DNA of 11,150 nucleotides from CAZMGB01 sp964565775 (GCA_964565775.1 CAZMGB010000034.1:1-11150), one strand, 5' to 3'; numbered from the stretch's first letter, positions 1 through 6,741 are shown. Translations and numbers: made by a program. The notes: generated by a model not told the origin, from the sequence alone.

Positions 1-1207
1 ATACGGTTCCGCCGCCGCCGCCGCAGCAGTAGTTCTCGCGGCCGTTCGGCGTCATTTCGACGAAGTTCTTGACGAACGAACGCAAGATGGCGCGCGGCTG
101 GTCGATGATCCAGCCGGTGCGGGCGATGTTACAGGGGTCGTGATAGGTCACCTTCTCCGTGACGACGTCCGGATCGAGGTCGAGCTTCCCGGCCTTGAGG
201 AGGTCGTAGGTCAGCTCCATGATGTTGACCACCGGGATCTCTTCGCCGCGATTGAAGGTTGGCACGAAGAACTTGGACGCGCGCGAGGCGTGGCCGCACT
301 CGCCGATCAGGATTTGCTTCCCCTTCAGCCGTCGTGTCTCGCCGAGGAGCTCATTGTCGACCCTGTCCAGCACCCAGTCGCTGTAGAACAGACCGTAGTT
401 GATGGCATCATAGACCTGGGTGCCTATGGTCCAGCTCACGTCCGCCGCCGAGAGAGTCGCGAGAATGCCCATAAGCGTCTCGGCCTCCATCAGATAGTCG
501 CTCACGGGCGTGAAGAAGACGTATTCCGCGCCTTCTACGTCCAGGGGAAACCGGACCTTGACGCCCTTCATGCTCTCGACTTCCTCCTCGAGGAACTCGA
601 GAGTGTCCAGCAGGGCGGGAAGCGGCACTTTGGACGTATTGCGGGTCTCGCCCTCCAGTTGCTCTCGAGTCGAGACCACCAGCCCCTTCGGTTCAATCCC
701 GGCCTCGCTCAGGACGTATCTGCCTAAGTGCGTGATCAGCCCATGGTCCAATCCCATCGGGCACACAAAGGAGCAGCGGCGGCATGCTGTGCATCGATAG
801 AGCGACTCGGCGATCTCATCGACCTTCGCGTTGGTCAGCGGGTCATCGCCGAAGATCTTGGCGCGCAGCCAGCCGCCCGCCGTGAAGTAGCGCTTGTATA
901 TGTCGACGATCAGCTCGGAGCGGTGGCACGGAATGTCCTTCGGATCGCGAGTAGTCTGATACACCGGGCAGGTCATCGCGCAGCGTCCGCAGTGAGTGAG
1001 GTTCCGTGCATAGAGCTCCAGCGCGGACTTGTAGTTAGTGTGCCTCAGGACCGCCGCGAAAGACTCGAGGAACTTCTGGGCCCTGTCCTCGGCCAGGGGG
1101 ATTCGGTCCAGGTGATAGAAGTACGGCTGTCTCTTGGGTTCCGCCGCGACTTCCTTCTCTTCAGTCGGGGTTGTGGTTGTAGTCGTCTGGTCGACCACGG
1201 TTGTCAT
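1..1207 (-). CDS. HdrD/CCG-type (Fe-S)-binding oxidoreductase, C-terminus cut by window edge
   Basis: Read on the minus strand from ATG at 1207-1205, the frame is open to base 1 (402 codons visible), so the 3' end lies outside the window. After a Thr-rich N-terminus come two ferredoxin-type clusters: C73-x2-C76-x3-C80-P and the canonical C139-x2-C142-x2-C145-x3-C149-P. A CCG-like module follows, with GECGHA (C304), YHDPCN (C359) and CCGGGGG (C394, C395). The C359-x34-CC spacing matches the cysteine-rich CCG domain of heterodisulfide reductase subunit D, which binds a catalytic [4Fe-4S] cluster. Proteins of this type pass electrons between ETF or ferredoxin, quinones and thiol/disulfide partners. 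The partner here is not visible. A strong GGAGGAG Shine-Dalgarno precedes the start. The start ATG overlaps the TGA of the upstream MerR gene (ATGA), implying translational coupling. The first CCG repeat lacks its full cysteine set, which is common in this subgroup. The family is sure; the exact reaction is not. Confidence 0.9.
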   Translation of the reverse strand, partial: MTTVVDQTTTTTTPTEEKEVAAEPKRQPYFYHLDRIPLAEDRAQKFLESFAAVLRHTNYKSALELYARNLTHCGRCAMTCPVYQTTRDPKDIPCHRSELIVDIYKRYFTAGGWLRAKIFGDDPLTNAKVDEIAESLYRCTACRRCSFVCPMGLDHGLITHLGRYVLSEAGIEPKGLVVSTREQLEGETRNTSKVPLPALLDTLEFLEEEVESMKGVKVRFPLDVEGAEYVFFTPVSDYLMEAETLMGILATLSAADVSWTIGTQVYDAINYGLFYSDWVLDRVDNELLGETRRLKGKQILIGECGHASRASKFFVPTFNRGEEIPVVNIMELTYDLLKAGKLDLDPDVVTEKVTYHDPCNIARTGWIIDQPRAILRSFVKNFVEMTPNGRENYCCGGGGGTV

Positions 1208-1749
1208 GGCTTACTCCTCCTCGCGTTGGATCGCTTTGCAGAGACGCGCGTAGCGCTGTCCGTCCGTTCCACGCCCGACTCCTTGGCTGCGCCTGGGTGC
1301 TGTCCGGTCGCTGGCTGGGGCGCGTCGTCAGCGGATGCGCCGCGAAGCTGGTGGAAGACGTAGGGCAATGCGGTTGGGTGGCTATCTCGCTCTGAGCAGT
1401 TCAAGCAGAGCAGGGATTCTTCCTCTGCCAGCCCACAATGGACGCCCGGCCGTTTCCAGCACGGCTTGCCGTTTGCCGTCTTGGCCTCGTGACAGGGAAC
1501 GCAATCGTCAAGGGGCCAGCAGTGGTATTGCCTGATGTAGCCTCGGAGGGCGGCCAGGTTCAGTCCTTCCTCGTCCAGAAGGTGCTTGATAAAGAGCACT
1601 CGCTGGAGATCAGCGTCTGAGTAGCAGCGGGATCCTCGCCAGCGCTTTGGCGTTACCAGCCCCTCTCGATCCCAAACACGTAGGGTCTCCGGGCGGACAC
1701 CCATGAGCTCCGCGGCGATGCCTATGGGATACAGGGGCTGGCTAGCCAT
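1204..1749 (-). CDS. MerR-family regulator with Cys-rich C-terminal domain (paralogue 2)
   Basis: A 181-residue protein. Residues 7-70 form a MerR winged helix-turn-helix (IGIAAELMGVRPETLRVWD, then GLVTPKR, then CYSDADLQR). A cysteine array follows at C77, C83, C86, C97, C105, C115 and C118 (C-x5-C-x2-C-x10-C-x7-C-x9-C-x2-C), with C42 inside the HTH. All eight cysteines sit at the same residue numbers in the paralogue at 4178-3741. The array suggests bound Fe-S or zinc, so redox or metal sensing is plausible; this is inference. After residue 120 the protein is a basic, low-complexity tail unlike the paralogue's Gly/Pro tail. A GGGAG Shine-Dalgarno precedes the ATG. The stop overlaps the start of the Fe-S oxidoreductase gene by 4 bases, so it is probably made together with that enzyme and may regulate the operon. 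No clear promoter of its own is seen. Confidence 0.9.
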   Translation of the reverse strand: MASQPLYPIGIAAELMGVRPETLRVWDREGLVTPKRWRGSRCYSDADLQRVLFIKHLLDEEGLNLAALRGYIRQYHCWPLDDCVPCHEAKTANGKPCWKRPGVHCGLAEEESLLCLNCSERDSHPTALPYVFHQLRGASADDAPQPATGQHPGAAKESGVERTDSATRVSAKRSNARRSKP

Positions 1750-1901
1750 CGCGAATCTCCCGTGCGGCTATACGGGGTGAGTCCTCCGACATCCGGCAAC
1801 ATAGCCGTGCCCTGAATTCGATGAAGTACGCGATCCGCATACTCAGTCCGCACTGCCTCCAATCGTCATCTCGCATCTTTCGCACGTCCCGGCGGCCGCG
1901 G

Positions 1902-1920
1902 GCGCTCCTCCGGCGAGCGC
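1902..1920 (-). terminator. stem-loop after radical SAM copy 1
   Basis: GCGCTC (1902-1907) and GAGCGC (1915-1920) form a perfect 6-bp stem with a 7-base loop, about 22 bases past the stop of the radical SAM gene on the minus strand. A second short stem, GGGGC/GCCCC (1928-1942), overlaps that stop. Neither is followed by a U-run, so termination is uncertain; RNA processing or attenuation between the radical SAM and MerR genes is equally possible. The rest of the 192-base gap 1750-1941 shows nothing else recognisable. Confidence 0.35.
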
Positions 1921-1941
1921 TCCTACCGGGGCAATCAGCCC

Positions 1942-2730
1942 CTACGCCGTATCGGCCGTCATCAGCATCACCTCTGCGTTGTGCCGTCCGGACCGCTGCG
2001 GCTGGACGGCATCGACGACTCGCTCCCAGGGCGGGCCGGCCGTAGGCGGGCTCGTCACGTTGAGCTCCGGGAACGAGCCGTGGATCTCCGCCATTTCCGT
2101 GGCGAGCGCAGCCCCGTTCCCATCAGGCAGGCGCGAATTCAACTGGAGCTCGTCGGGCGAAAGGTCATGGGCAATGGCCGCTACCCCACGTATGGAGCCT
2201 CTGTTCGCCTCCACAACCGTCGTCTGCAGCACGAACTTCCCCTGGAACTCGCGGCGGAATTCACCCAGCCCTCCCACGATCTCTGCCAGGCTGTACTCCA
2301 CAAAGGGCCGATTGATGGCGCGAAAAAGACCTTCCTCAGAAGCGTCGAGCTTGGCTACCACTATGTCCGCCTTCAACAGGTCACGCCTCACGTCATCCCG
2401 CGGCATTAGGCTCGAGTTCGTCAGAACCGCCACCGGCAGGCCGAGCAGCGATTTGACGAGATCGATAGCCTCCCCCAGATTCGCGGCGAGGGTTGGTTCA
2501 CCTCTGCCGGTGAACGCCACGTAGTCAGCCTCGCCCGCCTCCGACTCGAGCAGAGCCTGAAGCGCCGACATGCCCACAAACCAGCGCCTTCTGCTGACGC
2601 CGTGTGCGTGCCTGCCCCCGGGACAGTAGACGCAGTCGAAGGAGCAGTACTCACGCTCCGAGGCCACCACGTCCACACCGAGCGTCCTGCCTAGTTGCCA
2701 GGAGTGGATGGGTCCAAACACGGCGTTCAT
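1942..2730 (-). CDS. TYW1-like radical SAM protein (COG0731 type), copy 1
   Basis: A 262-residue protein. The start chosen is ATG 2730-2728, giving MNAVFGPIHSWQLGRTLGVD, which is the typical N-terminus of the bacterial wyosine-synthase-like radical SAM family (F-GP-x-SxxLGxSLGVD). Upstream extension in the same frame runs into the tail of the neighbouring copy and is unlikely to be translated. Residues C29-x3-C33-x2-C36 bind the [4Fe-4S]/SAM centre. FTGRGEPTL (73-81) matches the SAM-contacting GEP segment, and TNSSL, KLDA and INRP are further family motifs. Family members in bacteria lack an assigned reaction; archaeal and eukaryotic relatives make the tricyclic wyosine base in tRNA-Phe. The protein ends with a short native tail after EVML (MTADTA). 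It is about 95% identical in protein to the next copy. Its Shine-Dalgarno (GAGG, 9 bases from ATG) is weaker than the AGGAGG of the other copy, so it may be translated less. Confidence 0.88.
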   Translation of the reverse strand: MNAVFGPIHSWQLGRTLGVDVVASEREYCSFDCVYCPGGRHAHGVSRRRWFVGMSALQALLESEAGEADYVAFTGRGEPTLAANLGEAIDLVKSLLGLPVAVLTNSSLMPRDDVRRDLLKADIVVAKLDASEEGLFRAINRPFVEYSLAEIVGGLGEFRREFQGKFVLQTTVVEANRGSIRGVAAIAHDLSPDELQLNSRLPDGNGAALATEMAEIHGSFPELNVTSPPTAGPPWERVVDAVQPQRSGRHNAEVMLMTADTA

Positions 2731-2794
2731 CTCGGTTATCCTCGCCTCCAGTGAAATGGCGGAGGGACGCATGATGCGGGAAGGCCCCGGCGTC

Positions 2795-3676
2795 CTACGT
2801 CGCTGGCGCCCTCCAGAGCATCTCCCGCAGCCGGGGTGGCGGTCCGCCCCCGTTGCCACTCGATCGCTGTGCGCAGGCCTCACAGAGCGAAGCGTCCTCA
2901 TCCGCCTCCAGCATCACTTCTGCGTTGTGCCGTCCGGACCGCCGCGGCTGGACGGCTTCGACGACTCGCTCCCAGGGCGGGCCGGCCGTGAGCGGGCTGG
3001 CCACGTTGAGCTCCGGGAACGAGATGCAGATCTCCGCCATTTCCGTAGCCATCCCAGCCCCGTTCCCATCAGGCAGGCGCGGGTTCAACTGGAGCTCGTC
3101 GGGCGAAAGGTCATGGGCAATGGCCGCCACCCCACGTATGGAGCCCCTGTTCGCCTCCACAACCGTCGTCTGCAGCACGAACTTCCCCTGGAACTCGCGG
3201 CGGAATTCACCCAGCCCTCCCACGATCTCTGCCAGGCTGTACTCCACAAAGGGCCGATTGATGGCGCGAAAAAGACCTTCCTCAGAAGCGTCGAGCTTGG
3301 CTACCACTATGTCCGCCTTCAACAGGTCACGCCTCACGTCATCCCGCGGCATTAGGCTCGAGTTCGTCAGAACCGCCACCGGCAGGCCGAGCAGCGATTT
3401 CGTGAGATCGATCGCCTCACCCAGATTCGCAGCGAGGGTCGGTTCACCTCTGCCGGTGAACGCCACGTAATCGGCCTCGCCCGCCTCCGACTCGAGCAGA
3501 GCCTGAAGCGCCGACATGCCTACAAACCAGCGCCTTCTGCTGACACCGCGTGCATGCCTGCCCCCGGGACAGTAGACGCAGTCGAAGGAGCAGTACTTGC
3601 GATCCGAGGCCACCATGTCCACACCGAGCGTCCTGCCCAACTGCCAGGAGTGGATGGGTCCGAACACGGCGTTCAT
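2795..3676 (-). CDS. TYW1-like radical SAM protein, copy 2, with MerR tail fused at the C-terminus
   Basis: A 293-residue protein starting at ATG 3676-3674 behind an AGGAGG Shine-Dalgarno 6 bases away. Residues 1-256 repeat copy 1 with about 14 substitutions, and the radical SAM cysteines C29, C33, C36 and the GEPTL segment are intact. After EVML the last 37 residues (257-293) are not radical SAM sequence. They match the end of the MerR protein encoded just upstream: ADEDASLCEAC against ADEEATLCGAC, then QRSSG, GGGPPPRL and LW-x-APA/T. The fusion adds a CxxC pair (C265, C268) and a Gly/Pro linker. This is explained by a tandem duplication that began inside the MerR gene. The gap to the next gene (64 bases) equals the gap between the MerR gene and this one. 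The frame has stayed open and substitutions are moderate, so it is probably expressed. Whether the extra CxxC matters is unknown. Confidence 0.88.
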   Translation of the reverse strand: MNAVFGPIHSWQLGRTLGVDMVASDRKYCSFDCVYCPGGRHARGVSRRRWFVGMSALQALLESEAGEADYVAFTGRGEPTLAANLGEAIDLTKSLLGLPVAVLTNSSLMPRDDVRRDLLKADIVVAKLDASEEGLFRAINRPFVEYSLAEIVGGLGEFRREFQGKFVLQTTVVEANRGSIRGVAAIAHDLSPDELQLNPRLPDGNGAGMATEMAEICISFPELNVASPLTAGPPWERVVEAVQPRRSGRHNAEVMLEADEDASLCEACAQRSSGNGGGPPPRLREMLWRAPAT

Positions 3677-3690
3677 CTCGGTCCTCCTGA

Positions 3691-3712
3691 CCCTCAATGA
3701 AATGATTGAGGG
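3691..3712 (-). other. perfect hairpin in the MerR-radical SAM spacer
   Basis: CCCTCAAT (3691-3698) and ATTGAGGG (3705-3712) form an 8-bp perfect inverted repeat with a 6-base loop, directly upstream of the AGGAGG ribosome binding site of radical SAM copy 2. The matching position in the duplicate spacer (2745-2766) has decayed to about 5 pairs. It could be a regulator half-site pair, an mRNA stability element, or a structure affecting translation of the radical SAM gene. There is no U-run, so it is a poor terminator candidate. Confidence 0.5.
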
Positions 3713-3740
3713 TCGTATGATGCGGGAAGGCCCCGGCGTC

Positions 3741-4178
3741 CTACGACGCTGGGGCCTTCCAAAGCTTGTCCCATAACCGGGGTGGTGGTCCGCCCCCGTT
3801 GCCGCCGCCACTTGATCGCTGCGGGCAAGCCCCACAGAGCGTGGCTTCCTCGTCCGCCAAACCGCAGAAGGTGTTCGGCCGCATCCAGCACGGCTTGCCG
3901 TTCTTGTGCGCCGACTTGTGGCAGGGAACGCAGTCGTCGTTCGCCCAGCAGGGATAGAGCTTCAGGTAGGCGCGGGCACCGGCCAAATTGAACCCCTCGT
4001 CATCGAGGAGGTGCTTCACGAAGATCAATCGCTGGAGGTCGGGGTCGGAGTAGCAGCGGAAGCCTCGCCGCCGCTTGGGTGTGACGAGCCCCTGTCGATC
4101 CCACACGCGCAACGTCTCGGGATGGATTCCGAAGAGCTCCGCGACGATGCCGATGGTATAGAGCCCGGGGCTGGGCAT
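3741..4178 (-). CDS. MerR-family regulator with Cys-rich C-terminal domain (paralogue 1)
   Basis: A 145-residue protein: MerR winged HTH at residues 7-70 (YTIGIVAELFGIHPETLRVW, GLVTPKRRRG, CYSDPDLQR), then a cysteine array at C77, C83, C86, C97, C105, C115 and C118, plus C42. It ends in a Gly/Pro-rich tail (GGGNGGGPPPRL). It is clearly paralogous to the regulator at 1749-1204 over the first 120 residues. It is the first gene of its transcription unit, 25 bases after the -10 box at 4203-4208, with a GGAGAG Shine-Dalgarno. Classical MerR proteins act on promoters with 19-20 bp spacers. The promoter here has 17, so repression or a different target is possible. The cysteine array suggests an Fe-S cluster or metal sensor, but no ligand can be named. 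The 3' end of this gene is the donor of the tail fused to radical SAM copy 2. Confidence 0.92.
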   Translation of the reverse strand: MPSPGLYTIGIVAELFGIHPETLRVWDRQGLVTPKRRRGFRCYSDPDLQRLIFVKHLLDDEGFNLAGARAYLKLYPCWANDDCVPCHKSAHKNGKPCWMRPNTFCGLADEEATLCGACPQRSSGGGNGGGPPPRLWDKLWKAPAS

Positions 4179-4202
4179 TGCAACTCTCCTGCGGTCGTGA
4201 CC

Positions 4203-4231
4203 ACAATACTTCTTTCAGATATGACTGTCAA
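4203..4231 (-). promoter_or_regulatory. sigma70-type promoter for the MerR/radical SAM/Fe-S operon
   Basis: On the minus strand a perfect -35 TTGACA (4231-4226) is separated by 17 bases from the -10 TATTGT (4208-4203, 4 of 6 consensus). The expected transcript start is near 4196, about 18 bases before the MerR start codon. The spacer contains TCA-N4-TGA (4216-4225 region), a weak dyad that could be an autoregulatory site. Confidence 0.7.
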
Positions 4232-4649
4232 CGGGCTCCTCAGCCGCTCGGAACGATGTTGCAGCCATACTGAGAAGGCCAGCCGCCTCGTCATCGCTAA
4301 ATCCCATACAGATGCGAAAGAATAGCTCTGCCTAGCGCCGCATTTAGCAACATTATATGTGCGAAGACCAAGGGACTTGTCGTGGCGGCGGTGCGACAAT
4401 GCCTATCGCTCTTGCCTGCAAGGTGGTTCTGGGACTGAGCGAGGAACGAGGTGCGGGACTCCCTGGCTACCTGCTAGGTCCGCGAGAACACGGAGGGCAT
4501 GAGCCGTCGGAGGGCAGAACCCCCTTCATATCTGGGGCGTCGATGCGTCCGGCTATCTGCACCAGCCCTGGCGCACGATGCCCTCATCGACGTTCAGCGC
4601 AACGAGGCGCGGTGGCTGGCTGCTTGAGGGGCGATGAGACGTAGGTACA
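4232..4649. other. intergenic region without a recognisable gene
   Basis: About 420 bases between the promoter of the MerR unit and the end of the etf unit. Short frames exist on both strands, but none has a convincing start with Shine-Dalgarno or a recognisable protein. A perfect TATAAT hexamer lies on the minus strand at 4357-4352 but lacks a -35 partner. No tRNA, riboswitch fold or repeat was recognised. It may be the decayed remains of a lost gene. Confidence 0.5.
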
Positions 4650-4671
4650 AGCCGCTCACAGGGTAGCGGCT
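4650..4671 (-). terminator. stem-loop downstream of etfB
   Basis: AGCCGCT (4650-4656) and AGCGGCT (4665-4671) form a perfect 7-bp GC-rich stem with an 8-base loop, starting 19 bases past the etfB stop codon on the minus strand. No proper U-run follows, so it may be a weak intrinsic terminator or an mRNA 3'-end protecting structure. Confidence 0.45.
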
Positions 4672-4690
4672 CGAATTGAGCAAGACGGCC

Positions 4691-5608
4691 CTAGCAGCCC
4701 GCGTCCTCCCGCTGCACGAAGCCTGCGCGGGCGAGGAAGTCGAGCAGGCGCCCGACAAGGGCCGTCGGCGGACCTTCGAGTCGCCGTGACTGTGGTTCAG
4801 CGGACGTTCCCGCAGGCCCGCTCAGTCCGCCCGAGACGACCGCCTGCCAGCGCTCCGTCCCGGAGAGGCTGCTCTCGGGTACGAACAGGCCGCGCATGTC
4901 CGGTCTCGCCGGGCCGACCTCTACCACTCGCACGCACGAGCCCCTCTCGCCCGCCTCGTCGAGGCTCAGGCCCAGTCGCTGGCACTCCCAGCGCTCGATG
5001 CGTGCGCGGCTGGCCTGGAAGCGGTCGCGCAGCCGTGGATACCTGAGACGGCTCACACCTGCCTCGACCGCCAGGACCGCAGGCAGATGACAGCGGACGA
5101 CCGCACGGTAGCCACGCTCCAGCTTCTGGTGCAGCAGGAGACCGAGGGCGTCGCTTGGCGGTTCGAGCTGTACGACACCGGAGAAGGTGGACACGCCCAA
5201 TAGCTCGCCCATCTGGAGAGGCGTCTGGCCTGTGGCCCCGTCCGTCGCCCGGCTGCCGCACAGCACCAGGTCCGCCCCGAGCTCCTGCACCGCCCGCGAC
5301 AGGACGCGTGCCGTCGCCAGCGTATCGCCGCCCTCGAAAGCCGGGTCGCAGAGGAGCAGGGCTTCATCGGCGCCCGCAGCAAGGCACTCGCGCAGGAGCG
5401 GCTCACACTCGGGTGGGCCCAGGCTCAAGACCGTCACCGGCGTGCCGGGGAGTCGGTCCCTGATGCGCAGCGCCTCCTCGAGCGCCGAAAGATCGGCCGC
5501 GTTCAGGCAGCGGCGCCAGCCTTCGTCACCGAGGCCGCCAGCGCCGGCCCCGAACGAGGGGGCCTCGGCCAGGTCGACGACCGCTGTCACGCAGACCGCG
5601 ATCCTCAT
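4691..5608 (-). CDS. etfB: electron transfer flavoprotein beta subunit
   Basis: A 305-residue protein from ATG 5608-5606 (MRIAVCVTAVVDL), preceded by a purine-rich GGGGGGAAGG. It follows the EtfB plan: NAADLSALEEAL (36-47), VTVLSLGPPE, GADEALLLCD, GGDTLATARVL, and the nucleotide-binding stretch LCGSRATDGATGQT (116-129), which in EtfB holds AMP or, in bifurcating forms, FAD. The family end motif (LPAVLAVEAGVSRLRYPRLR) is also present. With EtfA it forms the soluble heterodimer that accepts electrons from flavin dehydrogenases. It is longer than the usual 250-260 residues, with roughly 50 extra C-terminal residues of low conservation. The start lies 83 bases inside the end of etfA, so translation is probably coupled. 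It is the last gene of the unit; the likely electron donor or acceptor is the flavoenzyme encoded two genes upstream. Confidence 0.9.
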   Translation of the reverse strand: MRIAVCVTAVVDLAEAPSFGAGAGGLGDEGWRRCLNAADLSALEEALRIRDRLPGTPVTVLSLGPPECEPLLRECLAAGADEALLLCDPAFEGGDTLATARVLSRAVQELGADLVLCGSRATDGATGQTPLQMGELLGVSTFSGVVQLEPPSDALGLLLHQKLERGYRAVVRCHLPAVLAVEAGVSRLRYPRLRDRFQASRARIERWECQRLGLSLDEAGERGSCVRVVEVGPARPDMRGLFVPESSLSGTERWQAVVSGGLSGPAGTSAEPQSRRLEGPPTALVGRLLDFLARAGFVQREDAGC

Positions 5609-6659
5609 CCTTCCCCCCTTCCCGCTGGGCGAAGACATCGAGGGCGGCTGCGGCGGGCGACGACGCCTCGGACCTGCCTTCGCGGAGGCGGGCGAGTAGC
5701 GGCGGCAGGACTTCCCGCAGGTCCGCCACGACTGCCAGGTCGGCCAGATCGAAGATGGGCGCATGGCCATCGGTGTTTATCGCCACCACGGTCCTGGCTT
5801 CCCGCATGCCGACCGCGTGGTGGGGCGCCCCCGAGATGCCGCAGGCGACATAGAGACTGGGCGCCACAGTGCGCCCGGACTGCCCCACCTGCCGGTGATA
5901 GGGAACCCAGCCGGCGTCGACGGCCGGCCGTGAGGCTGCCACAGCGCCCCCAAGCAGGGACGCGAGCTCCAGGAGCAGCTCGAAGCCCTCACCGCCCCCA
6001 ACGCCCCGGCCCCCCGCGACGATCACGTCCGCCTCGACCAGGTCCATGGTGAGCGGATTCCCCTGGATGATCCCCTGCACCTCGCTGCGTGCAGGGGTGG
6101 TGCCGCCGACCTCCAAGCGCACGACCTGAGGTTGGCGAGCCGGCCCACCGTATCGAGAAGCGGAGGGCCGGGGCTCGACTGTGGCCATCTGAGGCCGGGC
6201 CTGGGCGCAGACGACGGTACAGGAGGCGCGCCCCCCGTAGACACTCCGCACCATTCGGAGCTCGCCGTCGGGTCCGACCTCCAGGTCGCTGCAATGCGAT
6301 GCCAGACCCGTCCCCAGCCGCGCTGCAACCCTCGGCGCGAGCTCGCGACTCAGGCTCGTGTCCGGCCACAGGACGATACTCGGCTGATGATCGGAAATCA
6401 GGTCGGCAAGGAGTGGAACACAGGCATCGACATCAGGGAGGGGATCGGCAGGCATGGAGGCCAGGAAGATGCGGCTCGTGCCAACCGACGCCAGAGCGGC
6501 GACGAGCTCGTCGTCGCAGACGCCGAGAACGACGGCATCTGCCTGGGTGCCGAGCAGGCCGGCGAGGCGAGACGCCTCGGCGGCCAGAGACACCGTGGCT
6601 TCGGCCACCTTCCCTGGCCGTCCCTCGGCGACTGTCCACACCGGTCCGCGAGCGTTCAC
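5526..6659 (-). CDS. etfA: electron transfer flavoprotein alpha subunit
   Basis: A 377-residue protein. The C-terminal FAD domain is diagnostic: GRGVGGGEGFELLLELASLL (217-236), SRPAVDAGWV (243-252), VGQSGRTVAP (258-267), LYVACGISGAPHHAVG (269-284) and VVAINTDGHAPIFDLADLAV (291-310). The usual IQH of the EtfA signature reads PHH here. Homology normally ends near residue 328 (LREVLPPLLARL). About 49 residues of Arg/Gly-rich tail follow, of which the last 27 overlap the etfB start, so a lost stop codon or late frameshift is possible. The start used is GTG 6659-6657, which has no good Shine-Dalgarno. A strong AGGAGGG (6700-6694) lies 10 bases before an ATC codon (6683) in the same frame, so the true start may be there. 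The 82-base gap to the flavoenzyme gene supports one operon. Confidence 0.9.
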   Translation of the reverse strand: MNARGPVWTVAEGRPGKVAEATVSLAAEASRLAGLLGTQADAVVLGVCDDELVAALASVGTSRIFLASMPADPLPDVDACVPLLADLISDHQPSIVLWPDTSLSRELAPRVAARLGTGLASHCSDLEVGPDGELRMVRSVYGGRASCTVVCAQARPQMATVEPRPSASRYGGPARQPQVVRLEVGGTTPARSEVQGIIQGNPLTMDLVEADVIVAGGRGVGGGEGFELLLELASLLGGAVAASRPAVDAGWVPYHRQVGQSGRTVAPSLYVACGISGAPHHAVGMREARTVVAINTDGHAPIFDLADLAVVADLREVLPPLLARLREGRSEASSPAAAALDVFAQREGGKDEDRGLRDSGRRPGRGPLVRGRRWRPR

Positions 6660-6741
6660 GTCTGGTACCGCTTCGGAGACGATGAGGCTGCGGCCCTCCT
6701 ACCGTTTCGCCCCAAGACGCGGGTCGCAGCGGCTGTCCTGG

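Larger units (their letters stand above)
1961..3852. repeat. tandem direct duplication of a ~946-bp MerR-tail/radical SAM unit
   Basis: Bases 1965-2906 align with 2911-3852 at a constant offset of 946, shifted by a further 6 bases inside the MerR tail where two Gly codons differ. Each unit holds one radical SAM gene, the 64-base spacer in front of it and the end of a MerR gene. The junction is at about 2906/2907, where radical SAM coding sequence switches to MerR coding sequence in frame. Bases 2201-2454 and 3147-3400 are identical over 254 bases, while flanking coding parts and the spacer differ at several percent or more. No inverted repeats or transposase are seen, so unequal recombination rather than an insertion sequence is the likely cause. 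Confidence 0.85.

Noticed and set aside
140..1363. Plus-strand frames across the left end
   Set aside because: They are antisense to the Fe-S oxidoreductase and MerR genes, whose minus-strand frame shows conserved cluster motifs.
2731..2901. N-terminal extension of radical SAM copy 1 up to 2901
   Set aside because: The extension is the spacer and the MerR tail of the duplicate read out of frame. The family N-terminus begins at the ATG at 2730.
3677..3835. N-terminal extension of radical SAM copy 2 up to 3835
   Set aside because: It overlaps the MerR gene end in another frame; the ATG at 3676 has the Shine-Dalgarno and the conserved N-terminus.
4352..4357. TATAAT on the minus strand as a second promoter
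   Set aside because: No -35 element at 16-18 bases and no extended -10; a better promoter lies closer to the gene.
4357..4644. 95-codon plus-strand frame in the 4.4 kb gap
   Set aside because: No ribosome binding site, no recognisable motif and a composition typical of non-coding GC-rich DNA.
5609..5770. N-terminal extension of EtfB up to 5770
   Set aside because: It is etfA coding sequence in a different frame, rich in Arg/Ser/Pro; the EtfB fold begins at MRIAV.
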